DNA of 64,000 bases from Methylobacterium tardum (GCF_023546765.1 NZ_CP097484.1:4347501-4411500); one strand, 5' to 3'. Positions 1 through 8,889 are shown, numbered from the stretch's first letter. Program-made: numbers and translations. Notes: a model not told the origin generated them from the sequence alone.

Positions 1-1
1 G

Positions 2-733
2 GCGAAGGTCCTCTACGAGGGGCCGGAGCCCGGCACGCTCATCCAGCACTTCAAGGACGACGCGACGGCCTTCAACGCGAAGAAGCACGAGGTCATCGAC
101 GGCAAGGGCGTGCTGAACAACCGGATCTCCGAGTTCGTCTTCCAGCACCTCAACGACATCGGCGTGCCGACGCACTTCATCCGCCGGCTGAACATGCGCG
201 AGCAGCTGATCCGCGAGGTCGAGATCATTCCCCTCGAGGTCGTCGTGCGCAACGTCGCGGCCGGGTCGCTGGCCACGCGGCTGGGCCTGGAGGAAGGCAC
301 CCAGCTGCCGCGCTCGATCATCGAGTTCTACTACAAGAACGATGCGCTGAACGACCCGATGGTGTCGGAGGAGCACATCACCGCCTTCGGCTGGGCCACG
401 CCGCAGGAGATCGGCGACATCATGGCGCTGGCGATCCGCGTCAACGACTTCCTGTCGGGCCTCTTCCTCGGCGTCGGCATCCGCCTCGCCGACTTCAAGA
501 TGGAGACCGGTCGCCTCTGGGAAGGCGACATGATGCGCATCGTGGTCGCCGACGAGATCTCCCCGGATTCCTGCCGCCTGTGGGACATTAAGTCCTCCGA
601 CAAGCTCGACAAGGACCGGTTCCGCAAGGATCTCGGCGGCCTGATCGAGGCCTACACCGAGGTCGCCAAGCGGCTCGGCATCATGTCGGAGAACGAGAAG
701 GTGCAGGGCGGCGGCCCGCGCCTGGTCCAGTAG
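2..733 (+). CDS. purC: Phosphoribosylaminoimidazole-succinocarboxamide synthase, 5' end cut by the window edge
   Basis: SAICAR synthetase of de novo purine synthesis joins aspartate to carboxyaminoimidazole ribonucleotide using ATP. The reading frame is open from base 2, so only about ten N-terminal residues are missing; 243 codons are visible out of a usual 240-255. Family landmarks are clear: KVLYEG near the start, the [20 protein letters not shown] core, [12 protein letters not shown], then SPDSCRLWD near the C-terminus. It ends with TAG at 731-733, seven bases from the stop of the convergent glycosyltransferase gene, so no separate terminator fits between them. Cytoplasmic housekeeping enzyme. 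Confidence 0.96.
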   Translation, partial: AKVLYEGPEPGTLIQHFKDDATAFNAKKHEVIDGKGVLNNRISEFVFQHLNDIGVPTHFIRRLNMREQLIREVEIIPLEVVVRNVAAGSLATRLGLEEGTQLPRSIIEFYYKNDALNDPMVSEEHITAFGWATPQEIGDIMALAIRVNDFLSGLFLGVGIRLADFKMETGRLWEGDMMRIVVADEISPDSCRLWDIKSSDKLDKDRFRKDLGGLIEAYTEVAKRLGIMSENEKVQGGGPRLVQ

Positions 734-739
734 GCGCGC

Positions 740-2335
740 TCAGGCGGCCGGGCGGCGCAGGAGCGCCGGGCGGGCCTCCGGAAAGCCCGGCCGCAGGCGG
801 GCATGGGTCGAGAGGTCCGGGTCGAAGCCCGGATGATAATGGGGGTCCTGCACCAGCAGCGGCCCCCATCGCGTTTTCAGCGCCGCGATCTCGCGGGCGT
901 GGCGGGCGCGGGCCTCCGGAGTCCAGCGGCGGCTCGCCGCCTCGCGGTGATGCAGGACCGCCTCGGGGACCAGCAGCGTGCGAAAGCCGGCCGCGTTGAG
1001 GCGCAGGCACAGATCGACGTCGTTGAAATCGACGGCGAAGACCGCCTCGCCGAAGCCACCGACCGCCCGGAACTTGTCCGCCGCGACGACCAGGCAGGCG
1101 GCCGTCACTGCCGAGACCGCGTGCGTGACGCGCAACGCCGCGAGATAGCCGGGGGCGTCGCCTGGGAAGTGGCGGTGGCCATGGGTGACGAGGCCGCCGG
1201 TGCCGAGCACGATGCCGCCGTGCTGGATCCGGCCTTCGCCGTCGAGGAGCTTGGCGCCCACCGCCCCCACATCCGGGCGAAGGGCTTCCCGGGCCATGAG
1301 CGTGAGCCAGTCGGGCCGGAACGCCTCGACGTCGTTGTTGACGAACACCAGCAGGTGGCCGCGGGCGCGGGCCGCGGCGGCGTTGTTCATGGCGGCGAAG
1401 TTGAACGGCCCGGGACAGGGCACGACGTGCCCCAGCCCCTCGTCTTCCAGGGCGTGCAGATAGGCCAGGGTTTCCGGCTCACGGCTGTCGTTGTCACAGA
1501 CCAGGATCTCGAGACGGGGCCAGTCGGTGCAGCGCCGCAGGCTGTCGAGACAGGGGCGGAGCAGGTCGAGGCGGTCGCGGGTCGGGACGATGACGCTGGC
1601 GAGCGGTCGCGGATCGGGGAGCGGGCTCAGCACCTGCACCAGCCCGTCCGACCCGAATGCGACGCGGGTTTCGGCGCGGCCGGTCCGGTCGAGATGACCG
1701 CGCGCCACCGCGTCATGGAAACTCTGGGGCCCCTCCCCTACCGCGCGCCGGACCGAGAGGACCTCCGGAAGGTGACCGACCGCGCTGGAGCCGAACCGCT
1801 CCGCGATGCGGAACGCCGCATCGGCGGGACTGACAGGTTCGACCTCCGGATCGAAAGCAGTGCTCCGATAGGCCAGGACCGGTCCGAGATAGTCGAAGGC
1901 CGCCAGCCGGTCGGCATCGAAGACCGGCGGCAGCAGCGGCAGGACCGGTCCACCGGGCCGATCCTGGATGAGCGCGTCGCCGTAGATGGCTTGAACGTCC
2001 GGATGGGCGGCGAACATAGCTTCGATGCGGTCGGGGGCACCGGCGACGAGCTGGCCGTCGCCGATCAGGCGGAAGGCGCGGCTCAGGTCCTCGGATGCGG
2101 GCCGAAAGCGGTGCAGCAAGCGCGGCGGGAGCGCGAGCCGGTGATCGATCCCGACGAGCGAGGCGAGACTCTGACGGGCGCGCAGGCGCTTGCCCGTCAA
2201 CCGGGCCGCCGCGATCGCGGCGGCGGCCCGCGGCCGGCTCAGGAGGATGCGCAGCGCGGCGGCCAGCCGGCGCCAGGATCGGCGGGGAGATCCGAGACGC
2301 AGATTGCCGCCGGAGCTCGGGCGCTCCGGCCTCAT
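740..2335 (-). CDS. Family 2 glycosyltransferase (531 aa), second of a tandem pair
   Basis: Predicted cytoplasmic GT-A enzyme that would transfer a sugar from a nucleotide-sugar donor during surface polysaccharide synthesis. The catalytic domain begins near residue 246 (ASVIVPTRDRLDLL) and carries the metal-binding region VNNDVEAFRPDWL and the GAVGAKLLDGEGRIQHGG motif typical of large GT2 proteins. The first ~240 residues contain a weak second GT2-like unit (AIYGDALIQD) without a recognisable catalytic core. No membrane segment is obvious. The ATG at 2335 overlaps the stop of the upstream glycosyltransferase by four bases, indicating translational coupling. It is the last gene of a four-gene leftward operon. 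Donor and acceptor are unknown. Confidence 0.85.
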   Translation of the reverse strand: MRPERPSSGGNLRLGSPRRSWRRLAAALRILLSRPRAAAAIAAARLTGKRLRARQSLASLVGIDHRLALPPRLLHRFRPASEDLSRAFRLIGDGQLVAGAPDRIEAMFAAHPDVQAIYGDALIQDRPGGPVLPLLPPVFDADRLAAFDYLGPVLAYRSTAFDPEVEPVSPADAAFRIAERFGSSAVGHLPEVLSVRRAVGEGPQSFHDAVARGHLDRTGRAETRVAFGSDGLVQVLSPLPDPRPLASVIVPTRDRLDLLRPCLDSLRRCTDWPRLEILVCDNDSREPETLAYLHALEDEGLGHVVPCPGPFNFAAMNNAAAARARGHLLVFVNNDVEAFRPDWLTLMAREALRPDVGAVGAKLLDGEGRIQHGGIVLGTGGLVTHGHRHFPGDAPGYLAALRVTHAVSAVTAACLVVAADKFRAVGGFGEAVFAVDFNDVDLCLRLNAAGFRTLLVPEAVLHHREAASRRWTPEARARHAREIAALKTRWGPLLVQDPHYHPGFDPDLSTHARLRPGFPEARPALLRRPAA

Positions 2336-4401
2336 TCCAGATCCTCGCCGAAGGTCGTGAGCGACAGGGCGGGATGGTAGAACGGATCGTGGCGGATCAC
2401 GGCACGCCAGCGCTCGGAGAACCGGGCTGCCTCCTGCTCGAAACGCGCGCGCTTCGCGCCGACGGAGGGTCCGCGGCTGACCGATTCGAGATGGGCGAGG
2501 GTCGCGTCCGGCGTCCAGACCGTCTTCCAGCCGGCGGCGCCGAGGCGCAGGCAGAAATCGACGTCGTTGAAGTCGACCGGGAAGGCCTCGGCGTCGAAGC
2601 CGTTCACCGCCAGATACTTCTCCCGCGCGACGGCGAGGCAGGCGGCCGTCACGGCGGACACCTCGTGGGCGACCCGCAGGCGCCCGAGATGGCCCGGCGT
2701 GTCGCCCGGACGGCGGCGCAGGATGTGACCGGCGCGGCCGCCGAGGCCGACGACGACGCCGGCATGCTGCAGGGTGCCGTCGCCGTAGAGGAGCTTCGAG
2801 CCCACGGCGCCGACCTCGGGCCGGCAGGCCAGCCGGACCATCGCCTCCAGCCAGCCGGGCTCGAGCACCGCCACGTCGTTGTTGAGCAGCACGATCACCG
2901 CGCCCGAGGCCTCGGCGACGCCGGCATTGACCATGGCGGCGAAGTTGAAGGGCTGCGGATCGATGCGGATGCGCACGCGCGGATCGGCGCGCAGGGTCTC
3001 GTAATGGGCCAGCACGGCGGGATCGGTCGAACCGTTGTCGGCGATGATCAGCTCCAGGGACGGATAGGCCGTCTCGTGCAGGACGCCGCGGCAGACCCGC
3101 GTGATCAGGTCGAGCCCGTCGCGCGAGGGGATCACGACGCTGACCTTCGGTGCCGGATCCGGCAGGGGCCAGTCCAGGCGGACGGCGCCGTCGCGGAAAG
3201 CGGCACGAATGGGTGAGCTCTGGCTCTTCAGTCGAGCCCCGAGCGCCTCCGCCCGGGCGGCCGGATCGAGGAGGTCATCCACGGTGCGGGCGAGGACACG
3301 CGGAACATGCGCCGCGCGCGCCGACGTCGCGGCGAGATCGATGGCCAGGGCGAACTGCGCCATCGGGCCGACCGGCCCCGGCCCCGATGCGGCGAGAAAC
3401 GCGCGTGACAGGAGAAGAGGCCGCCCTGGATAGCCCGTCGCCAGGGCGAGATCCGGGCTCCAGTCCGGCTTCAGGTGCGGTGTCCCGTCGGGGCCGACGG
3501 CGTCGCCGTAGGCGAGATCCGCTTGGGGAAGGGCCTGCGCCAGCAGCGCCAGGGCGTCGGGAGCCGGAATGTCGCCCGCCCGCAGCAGGCACAGGGCCTC
3601 GGCGCCAGCGATCAGGTCGTCCGCGGACGCGCCCGCGTCCCAGCGTCGATGGAGGGCTCGCGGATCCGGCGTCTCGGGACCGTCCCCATCCCAGGCGACG
3701 CAGAGAGCCTGCGCGGGGTGCGTCTGCGCGAGAAGCGCGTCGAGCGTGGCGGATAAGGCCGCCGTCTCGCCGGGCCGCGCCAGGACGAGGCAGCGGATCC
3801 GCAAACCGGTGACGGGGAGTTGCGCCGGTCGGGCCCGTGCCGCGAGCCAGGACGGAAACTGCGCCATCGGCGTCACCGCGCAGGCGCCGCGCAGCGTGTC
3901 GCGATAGCGCCGCTCGGATCCCCGTGCGCCCTCGTAGAGGGCACCGAGGAAGCGCCAGGGCCGGCGCACGAGACATTGGGCGAGGACCCCGATCTCGCGC
4001 CGCGATCCGACCCGTTCCAGAACGAAGTCGGGTGCCGCGCAGAGGCGGATCTCCGTCGCATCCGACGGGATCAGGCCGAGCCAATGGGCGATGCCGGACG
4101 ACGCCCCCGGGAGGACGAAGTCCTGCGGGACATTCTCGGGCCCGCGCAGGACTCGGAGGATCGGGCGAGGCTGTGCCGGCGCGGGATCGCCGCCGTAGCT
4201 TAGCACGATCCAGCCGGTGGTGCCGTCCGGCAGGACGATGCGGTGATCGAAGACCGGATCGTCGGTCGGCTCCAGGTAGAACTGCGTCTCGCGGCCAAGC
4301 CAGAGCCGGCCGCGGACGGCCGGCGCTCTCAGGGTCACGGGTGGGTGAAGGGGATCGCCGAGGCGCGCCGCGGCGTCACTGGGCAGCGTCGCCTCCGCCA
4401 T
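2332..4401 (-). CDS. Two-domain family 2 glycosyltransferase (689 aa)
   Basis: Large glycosyltransferase, probably acting on surface polysaccharide or O-antigen. The C-terminal half has a full GT2 domain: KVSVVIPSRDGLDLI near residue 418, VLLNNDVAVLEPGWL as the DXD-like region, GAVGSKLLYGDGTLQHAG, and an acidic VDFNDVDFCLRL motif. The middle (about residues 200-400) looks like an older GT2 copy, recognisable by LAYGDAV and LKPDWSPDLAL, with weak catalytic residues. It overlaps the upstream secreted-protein gene by 26 bp and the downstream glycosyltransferase by 4 bp. The two enzymes share the C-terminal pattern and look like an ancient duplication. Substrates cannot be read from the sequence. 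Confidence 0.85.
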   Translation of the reverse strand: MAEATLPSDAAARLGDPLHPPVTLRAPAVRGRLWLGRETQFYLEPTDDPVFDHRIVLPDGTTGWIVLSYGGDPAPAQPRPILRVLRGPENVPQDFVLPGASSGIAHWLGLIPSDATEIRLCAAPDFVLERVGSRREIGVLAQCLVRRPWRFLGALYEGARGSERRYRDTLRGACAVTPMAQFPSWLAARARPAQLPVTGLRIRCLVLARPGETAALSATLDALLAQTHPAQALCVAWDGDGPETPDPRALHRRWDAGASADDLIAGAEALCLLRAGDIPAPDALALLAQALPQADLAYGDAVGPDGTPHLKPDWSPDLALATGYPGRPLLLSRAFLAASGPGPVGPMAQFALAIDLAATSARAAHVPRVLARTVDDLLDPAARAEALGARLKSQSSPIRAAFRDGAVRLDWPLPDPAPKVSVVIPSRDGLDLITRVCRGVLHETAYPSLELIIADNGSTDPAVLAHYETLRADPRVRIRIDPQPFNFAAMVNAGVAEASGAVIVLLNNDVAVLEPGWLEAMVRLACRPEVGAVGSKLLYGDGTLQHAGVVVGLGGRAGHILRRRPGDTPGHLGRLRVAHEVSAVTAACLAVAREKYLAVNGFDAEAFPVDFNDVDFCLRLGAAGWKTVWTPDATLAHLESVSRGPSVGAKRARFEQEAARFSERWRAVIRHDPFYHPALSLTTFGEDLE

Positions 4402-5092
4402 CGGGGGCCGCAGCGACCGCGGGCTTGCGCCGCCGCGGCTTCGCGGCGGCCTTTCCGCCGCCGCCCTTCGCAGTGCCGACGCCCACCGCGATGTCGTAAT
4501 CCGCCGTCAGGGCGACCGGGACCAGGAGCTCGTCGGCAACGATGGTGGCGAAGCCTTGGGCCTCGCCGGGTCCGACGGTCACGCTGGCGCGCTCGACGCG
4601 GCTCGTCACGACCTTGCCTTCGTGGCGGATCTGGAACGTCACCGGCACGTCGAAGCGGCCGGGTGCGCCCGCCGGGCCGAGCAGTACGTTCACCTCCACC
4701 CCGGCCTTCACGGTGATCGAGCCATCCTGGCGCCGCGTGCATTCGCGGGCGAGGCGGCCGAGAGAGAACTGGGTGCGCACCGCCTCCCCCGCGAGGGTTC
4801 GGGAGGCCGCGCCGCCCTCGGCGACCTCGACGGGCGGGCAATAGGCCGGATCGAGGCTCTCAGCCTGTGACGGCGGCACCGTGGTGCCGCCGAACTTGAA
4901 CAGGTTGGAAAAGACGTTGCCCTCCTCGGACTTGGCCGGGACCGCGACCAGCACAGAGGCCAGCAGAAGGCTGCCGAAGCCGAGTGGGGCGACCGAGCGG
5001 GAGATCAACGTGTTCCGCGGCGTCTTCGCGGAAAGCTTCAGAGAGATGTGCCGATATCTCAACATCGCGCGCCTCCCGGCCGGCATCGTCAT
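4376..5092 (-). CDS. Secreted or periplasmic protein of unknown function (238 aa)
   Basis: Not assigned to a named family. The ATG at 5092 is chosen because it forms a 4-bp ATGA overlap with the stop of the IalB-like gene upstream. The N-terminus is basic, followed by a hydrophobic stretch (SVAPLGFGSLLLASVLVAVPAKS) that looks like a signal sequence or anchor. The body is beta-rich, includes two cysteines (AYCPPVEV and ARECTRR) and resembles an immunoglobulin-like or assembly-type fold. The C-terminus is Lys/Arg/Ala-rich (GGGGKAAAKPRRRKPAV). It sits in an operon with an IalB-like protein and two glycosyltransferases, so an envelope role is likely but unproven. Confidence 0.75.
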   Translation of the reverse strand: MTMPAGRRAMLRYRHISLKLSAKTPRNTLISRSVAPLGFGSLLLASVLVAVPAKSEEGNVFSNLFKFGGTTVPPSQAESLDPAYCPPVEVAEGGAASRTLAGEAVRTQFSLGRLARECTRRQDGSITVKAGVEVNVLLGPAGAPGRFDVPVTFQIRHEGKVVTSRVERASVTVGPGEAQGFATIVADELLVPVALTADYDIAVGVGTAKGGGGKAAAKPRRRKPAVAAAPDGGGDAAQ

Positions 5093-5700
5093 TTCAGGCT
5101 GTCGAACCCGGCCGCGAAGCCTTTCATCGAGAGCGGGATGCCGACGCCTTCTTCGGGCGTCTGGAACACGATGAAGGTGGCCTGCGAACCGTTCTTGAAC
5201 TGGCGGATCAGCCCGTCGTCCATCACGACCTCGGCGACGCAGCCGGTGGTCAGGCAGCGGACGAACCCGGCCCGGCCGATATCCGTCTGGTCGATCTTCA
5301 GGCCGAGGCCCGAGGGCAGCAGGACGCCGAGCGGCGCGACCACGCGCAGGAGATAGCCCCGGTTGTCCGCCGTCTTCAGCACGATCACCACGAGGGTCAG
5401 GTTCGGGCGATCCTCGGCGGCCAGATACTGCACCAGGGCGCATTGCTCGGCCTTGGCGCCGGCCGGCGTCTCGCAGCGCAGCTGCCAGTCCTCGAAGGTC
5501 TTGCGCACCATGCCCTGGGCGGCCGCGGGCCCCGCGGGGGCAAGCGCTGCCGCGACGAGGGCGAGGAAGACCGGCAGCGCGACGCGCCGGGCAGCGCGCC
5601 GGAAACGAACGAGCCTCGCGTGAAGCGGCACCGACGATCCCTTCGGAACGCTCCGGCCGAGGACCGGCGGGAGCCGTACAATCGGGCGTGTTCCGACCAT
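5089..5700 (-). CDS. Invasion-associated locus B (IalB) family secreted protein
   Basis: 203 aa if ATG 5700 is used; longer in-frame starts exist but their extra sequence looks non-coding. A basic region is followed by a hydrophobic core and an AAAQ cleavage site, so it is exported. The mature part matches the IalB family: FEDWQLRCETP, EQCALVQ, LRVVAPLGVLLPSGLGLKID, and the paired cysteines in RCLTTGCVAEVVMDD. IalB proteins are common in Rhizobiales and are named from Bartonella, where they influence entry into red cells; here the name indicates homology only. It is the first gene of a leftward operon with a secreted unknown and two glycosyltransferases. Confidence 0.85.
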   Translation of the reverse strand: MVGTRPIVRLPPVLGRSVPKGSSVPLHARLVRFRRAARRVALPVFLALVAAALAPAGPAAAQGMVRKTFEDWQLRCETPAGAKAEQCALVQYLAAEDRPNLTLVVIVLKTADNRGYLLRVVAPLGVLLPSGLGLKIDQTDIGRAGFVRCLTTGCVAEVVMDDGLIRQFKNGSQATFIVFQTPEEGVGIPLSMKGFAAGFDSLK

Positions 5701-5820
5701 GGCCGGACCCGCGCTGTCAAGCGATGCGGGCGCGGTGTTGCGCTTCGACGCTATCCGGGCGGGCTGTCCCGGCCTAGATAAATCCCCGTCAGTCCTCCAG
5801 CGCCGGATCCTGAACCCGTG

Positions 5821-6195
5821 ATGCGCCTGCTCGCCCTCTCGGCCGCCTGCCTGATGGCCACCCTCGCGCAGGCCGGGGCCCAGTCCCTGCCGGTCGACGA
5901 GACCACCTATGTCGAGCGCTCGCTCAACCGCAGCGACACGCTGGTGGTCGAGCATCCGCCGGTCGCAGCGAACCCGTACGGCCGCCGCAACGGCCAGGCG
6001 GCGATCGCCGGCTTCTGCCGGGACGGCGGCGTGATCCGCCGGCGCGACGCGTTCGGCAACCCGGTGATCATCCGCCAGCGCGAGGTCTGCGACAGCGTCG
6101 CCCCGCGCACGCTCATGCCCGGCGAGGTCGATCCGCGGCCGGCATGGCCGGCCGATGTCGTGGTCCGCCAGCGCGTGCTGCGCGCCAAAGGCTGA
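5821..6195 (+). CDS. Small secreted protein of unknown function (124 aa)
   Basis: Begins MRLLALSAACLMATLAQAGAQS, a clear signal peptide with a likely cut after AGA or AQS. A GTG three bases upstream (5818) is an equally possible start. The mature part has two cysteines (GFCRDGG and REVCDSV) that may form a disulfide, and repeated valine/arginine-rich strands (NPVIIRQREV, DVVVRQRVL). No family is recognised. It stands alone, divergent from the IalB-like operon across a 120-bp gap and convergent with the metallopeptidase gene. Confidence 0.7.
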   Translation: MRLLALSAACLMATLAQAGAQSLPVDETTYVERSLNRSDTLVVEHPPVAANPYGRRNGQAAIAGFCRDGGVIRRRDAFGNPVIIRQREVCDSVAPRTLMPGEVDPRPAWPADVVVRQRVLRAKG

Positions 6196-6236
6196 CGACG
6201 GGCTGACGCTATCCTGATGACGGCCCGTCCGGCCGC

Positions 6237-6971
6237 TCAGCCGTAACGGTGAAGGCTGCTGCCGTTGCGCTTGAGCCAGGCTTCGGCGGCCTCCACGTTC
6301 GGGCAGAGGTCGCCCAGGAGCGCCCAGAACCGCGGCGAATGGTTCATCTCGCGCAGGTGCGCCATCTCGTGGGCGACGAGGTAGTCGAGCACCATCGGCG
6401 GTGCCAGGATCAGGCGCCAGGAGAAGTTCAGTTCGCCGCGCGCCGTGCAGGACCCCCAGCGGCTGCGGGTGTCGCGCAGGGTCATGCGGGTCGGCCGCTG
6501 GCCGAGACGCGGTGCGTAGCGCTCGATCGCCTCCGCGAGGTCGCGCCGCGCTTCCCGGGCGAGGAAATCCCGGACCCGGCGCGCCACATGGGCCGGGTCG
6601 CAGGAGACCGAGATCACCGACGCGTCGTTCTCGCGCACGACGCGCACCGCGCCGCTGCGGGTGTCGCGCAGGCAGATGCGGTGCGCCTCGCCGCGCAGGG
6701 GCACCTCGGCCCCCGGCTCGAAGAGCACGCGCGCGGGCACGCGCGCGAGCCGCGCGGCGATCCAGCCCGCATGGCTCGCGGCGAAACGCTGCGCGGTGTT
6801 CACGGCGGTCCGGCTGGGCAGGGTGATCACCACCTCGCCGGTGGCGGCCGAGACCCGGAGGGTGATGCGGCGCGCGGTCGGGCGCCGACGGAGCGCAATG
6901 TGAAGGCTCGCTCCCTCGTGCTCAACCTCGAGGTGTTCCGGATCGGGGCGACGCAGCAGCGCGAGGGGCAT
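6237..6971 (-). CDS. YgjP/SprT-type zinc metallopeptidase family protein (DUF45)
   Basis: 244 aa. Carries the zinc-binding signature HEMAHLREMNHSPRFW (HExxH plus a third His), preceded by TRSRWGSCTARGELNFSW and LILAPPMVLDYLVAHE, which define the M48-like DUF45/YgjP family. The N-terminal part (VRVSAATGEVVITLPSRT) is the usual beta-sheet region. No signal peptide, so probably cytoplasmic. The physiological substrate of this family is poorly known. Single gene, convergent with the small secreted protein upstream in coordinates. Confidence 0.9.
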   Translation of the reverse strand: MPLALLRRPDPEHLEVEHEGASLHIALRRRPTARRITLRVSAATGEVVITLPSRTAVNTAQRFAASHAGWIAARLARVPARVLFEPGAEVPLRGEAHRICLRDTRSGAVRVVRENDASVISVSCDPAHVARRVRDFLAREARRDLAEAIERYAPRLGQRPTRMTLRDTRSRWGSCTARGELNFSWRLILAPPMVLDYLVAHEMAHLREMNHSPRFWALLGDLCPNVEAAEAWLKRNGSSLHRYG

Positions 6972-7083
6972 GCTCGACTTTTATCCGGGCGGAGACCGCG
7001 GCTCCAGATCCCGAGCCGAGGAATTCACGCGGCGGAGCGGTGCAGGCGGGGAACGAGCGCTCGTCCGGCGACGTCCCGTCGCG

Positions 7084-7647
7084 TCAGCCCGCCAGCGCCC
7101 GGGTCCACACCTCGGTCTCGGGCAGCACGAGCAGGGCGGCGGCCGCGAGGGCAATGCCGTAGGGAATGCCGGTCTTGGCATCGTGCAGATGCAGGGCGAA
7201 CGGCATGCGGGCGATCCGGCCGGGCAGCGGGTGCGACCGCGCGAACAGGATGCCCAGGGTCAGGGCTCCCCCGAAGACCGACGCGACGAGGAGATAGTCG
7301 CCGAGACCGTCGAAGCCGAGCCACAGGGCGGTGGCGGCCGCCAGCTTGGCATCGCCGCCGCCGATAATTCCGAAGGCGAAGAGCGTGAAGGTCGCCACGA
7401 GCACGGCCGCGCCGGCGCCGAGATGGAAGCCGATCTCGGTCCAGCTCATCGGCCCCGTCAGGGCCAAGACCGCGAAACCGGCGACGAGGGCGAGCGAGAT
7501 GCGGTTCGGGATCAGCATCGTGAGCAGGTCGCTCGCCGCGGCATAGGCCATCAGAAACGGGAACAGCACCAGCAATCCGAAGCCGGCGAGGCCGAGACCC
7601 GGGATCCCCGAAACCGCCACGGAACTTGCCATGCCTGCGCCGACCAT
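7084..7647 (-). CDS. cpaA: Prepilin peptidase of the Tad/Flp pilus type (A24, CpaA/TadV-like)
   Basis: Inner-membrane aspartic protease that trims the leader of Flp pilins. 187 aa from ATG 7647; alternative starts lie at 7722 and 7632, and none has a strong ribosome site. Both catalytic aspartates of the A24 family are visible: one in AYAAASDLLTMLIPNR, the other in GGGDAKL. Four to six hydrophobic segments span the protein. It lies downstream of, and in the same direction as, the Flp pilin gene (gap about 180 bp), which is its expected substrate. The remaining Tad secretion genes are not in this window. Confidence 0.85.
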   Translation of the reverse strand: MVGAGMASSVAVSGIPGLGLAGFGLLVLFPFLMAYAAASDLLTMLIPNRISLALVAGFAVLALTGPMSWTEIGFHLGAGAAVLVATFTLFAFGIIGGGDAKLAAATALWLGFDGLGDYLLVASVFGGALTLGILFARSHPLPGRIARMPFALHLHDAKTGIPYGIALAAAALLVLPETEVWTRALAG

Positions 7648-7829
7648 CGCGGGACCAACCTTGACGTTGCTTGCTGCGGAGGATCGATCCAACGGGGCCG
7701 GGCCCAGCCTGCCCCCGCGCACTCAGACCTGGACCAACGGCCGCGCCGGCCGGTCGAGACATCCCCGTCTGTCCATTGACAGCCAGGGAGTCTCAGACCT
7801 GCCGCAGATCGTGGCCGTCGAGGTCGCGA

Positions 7830-7994
7830 TCAGTTCATGTTCGTGGAGATCTGGTTGAACTTGTTGCCGAGGTTGTTACCCAGGGTCTTCAGCGCGGCGA
7901 TGATGACGACCGCGATCAGGGCGGCGATCATGCCGTACTCAATGGCGGTGGCGCCGGACTCGTCCGAAGCGAAGCGCGAGAACAGGGTCTTCAT
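7830..7994 (-). CDS. flp: Flp/PilA-type pilin subunit
   Basis: 54-aa pilin precursor: a short basic leader MKTLFSRFASDESG followed by ATAIEYGMIAALIAVVIIAALKTLG. The G/ATAIEYG junction with the glutamate and tyrosine after the cleavage site is the hallmark of Flp pilins. The ATG at 7994 is supported by GAAGGA roughly ten bases upstream on the minus strand. A longer in-frame start at 8093 is unlikely because it would place 33 residues ahead of the leader. The pilin would be cleaved by the neighbouring CpaA-like peptidase and assembled by a Tad machine encoded elsewhere. Confidence 0.92.
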   Translation of the reverse strand: MKTLFSRFASDESGATAIEYGMIAALIAVVIIAALKTLGNNLGNKFNQISTNMN

Positions 7995-8294
7995 GAGGAG
8001 AGATCCTTCGATCAACACAGTGCGACTAAAAGCTTGCGCGATGACCGATGAAGAGTTTTCAGGTCTCGATCGGCGGCCTGCACAGACTGCCAATTACGCC
8101 TTGAAAATCGGTTAAATCGATTGCGCATGGGTCGATTAGGCCGACCGAGTGCGAGCTTGGTGAAGGTTGGGTTTCCCTGATGCCCCGCGCGCCGGACTTC
8201 CGGTCTTGCTTAGCGCTTCCTTCACCGGTGCCCCGTAGTGTCACGCGATGAGGCGGCGTCTCGGACCCCGCCGGCCCTTTCCCGAGGACTTTCG
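7995..8294. promoter_or_regulatory. Divergent upstream region of flp and the secretin-N-domain gene
   Basis: 300 bp without a gene between the divergent pilin and CpaC-like genes, more AT-rich than its surroundings between about 8020 and 8130. It must carry both promoters. On the minus strand there is a TTAACC half-site at 8110-8115, which resembles half of a CtrA box, but the second half is missing. GGTGAAGG near 8159 and CCTTCACC near 8219 form a distant inverted pair. No sigma-factor site can be assigned with confidence. Confidence 0.35.
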
Positions 8295-8789
8295 ATGCGC
8301 CGCACTCTGTCGCATGCGGGCCGAACCGGCCTCATTCTCTGCCTGATGGCGGGCGCCGCCGCGGCCGCCGGCCAGCCCGATCCCCTGCCGGTGGTGACCA
8401 TCCTGGTGGACAATGCCAAGGTCATCCGCCTGCCCGAGAAGACGTCGACGGTCATCGTCGGCAATCCGATCATCGCGGAAGTCACGCCGCAGAAGAACGG
8501 CGTCCTCGTGCTGACCGGCAAGAGCTTCGGATCGGCGAACCTGATCGCCCTCGACAATGCTGGGGCGATGATCGCCGAGACTACGATCCGGGTCGAGGCG
8601 TCGCGGGATTCGACAATCACGGTCCAGCGCGGGCTCGAGCGGGAATCCCTGTCCTGCACGCCGAATTGCCAGCCCTCGGTTCAGCTCGGCGATTCCGCCA
8701 ACTTCTTCGGGGCGACCAGCGGCCAGGCCGATGCTCGCCGCAAGCTCGCAACGAGCGGCGGCGGGGCGGTACCAGCCGCCGATCACTGA
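8295..8789 (+). CDS. Secretin N-domain-only protein (CpaC/RcpA N-terminal type)
   Basis: 164 aa, start ATG 8295 with GAGGA seven bases upstream; earlier GTG 8238 is in frame but less likely. Signal peptide ends in AGAAAAAGQ. Residues about 35-110 (VTILVDNAKVIRLPEKTSTVIVGNP, ...NGVLVLTGKSFGSANLIALD) form the pilus-assembly N-terminal domain normally found ahead of the secretin channel in CpaC. The secretin barrel is absent and the gene ends with a short CxxxC-containing tail (CTPNCQPS). Such stand-alone proteins occur in alphaproteobacteria; a periplasmic accessory role for the Flp pilus is an inference from the neighbours. Confidence 0.8.
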   Translation: MRRTLSHAGRTGLILCLMAGAAAAAGQPDPLPVVTILVDNAKVIRLPEKTSTVIVGNPIIAEVTPQKNGVLVLTGKSFGSANLIALDNAGAMIAETTIRVEASRDSTITVQRGLERESLSCTPNCQPSVQLGDSANFFGATSGQADARRKLATSGGGAVPAADH

Positions 8790-8889
8790 CGGGCCAGGAT
8801 TTCGATCGCGACACCGAGCTCGTCCTGAGGCAGGATCACCGGGTCTTCTTGTGACCCGTCCTGGTCCCGACGGCCGTGGCGGCAGGAAT

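Noticed and set aside
5093..5443. N-terminal extension of the secreted unknown gene to 5443
   Set aside because: The extra 117 residues are Arg/Pro/Gly-rich text antisense-like to, and inside, the IalB-like gene; the ATGA overlap at 5089-5092 is the natural start.
8110..8120. A possible CtrA site upstream of flp (TTAACC on the minus strand)
   Set aside because: Only one half-site is present; the second TTAA is missing at N7, so it is not listed as a box.
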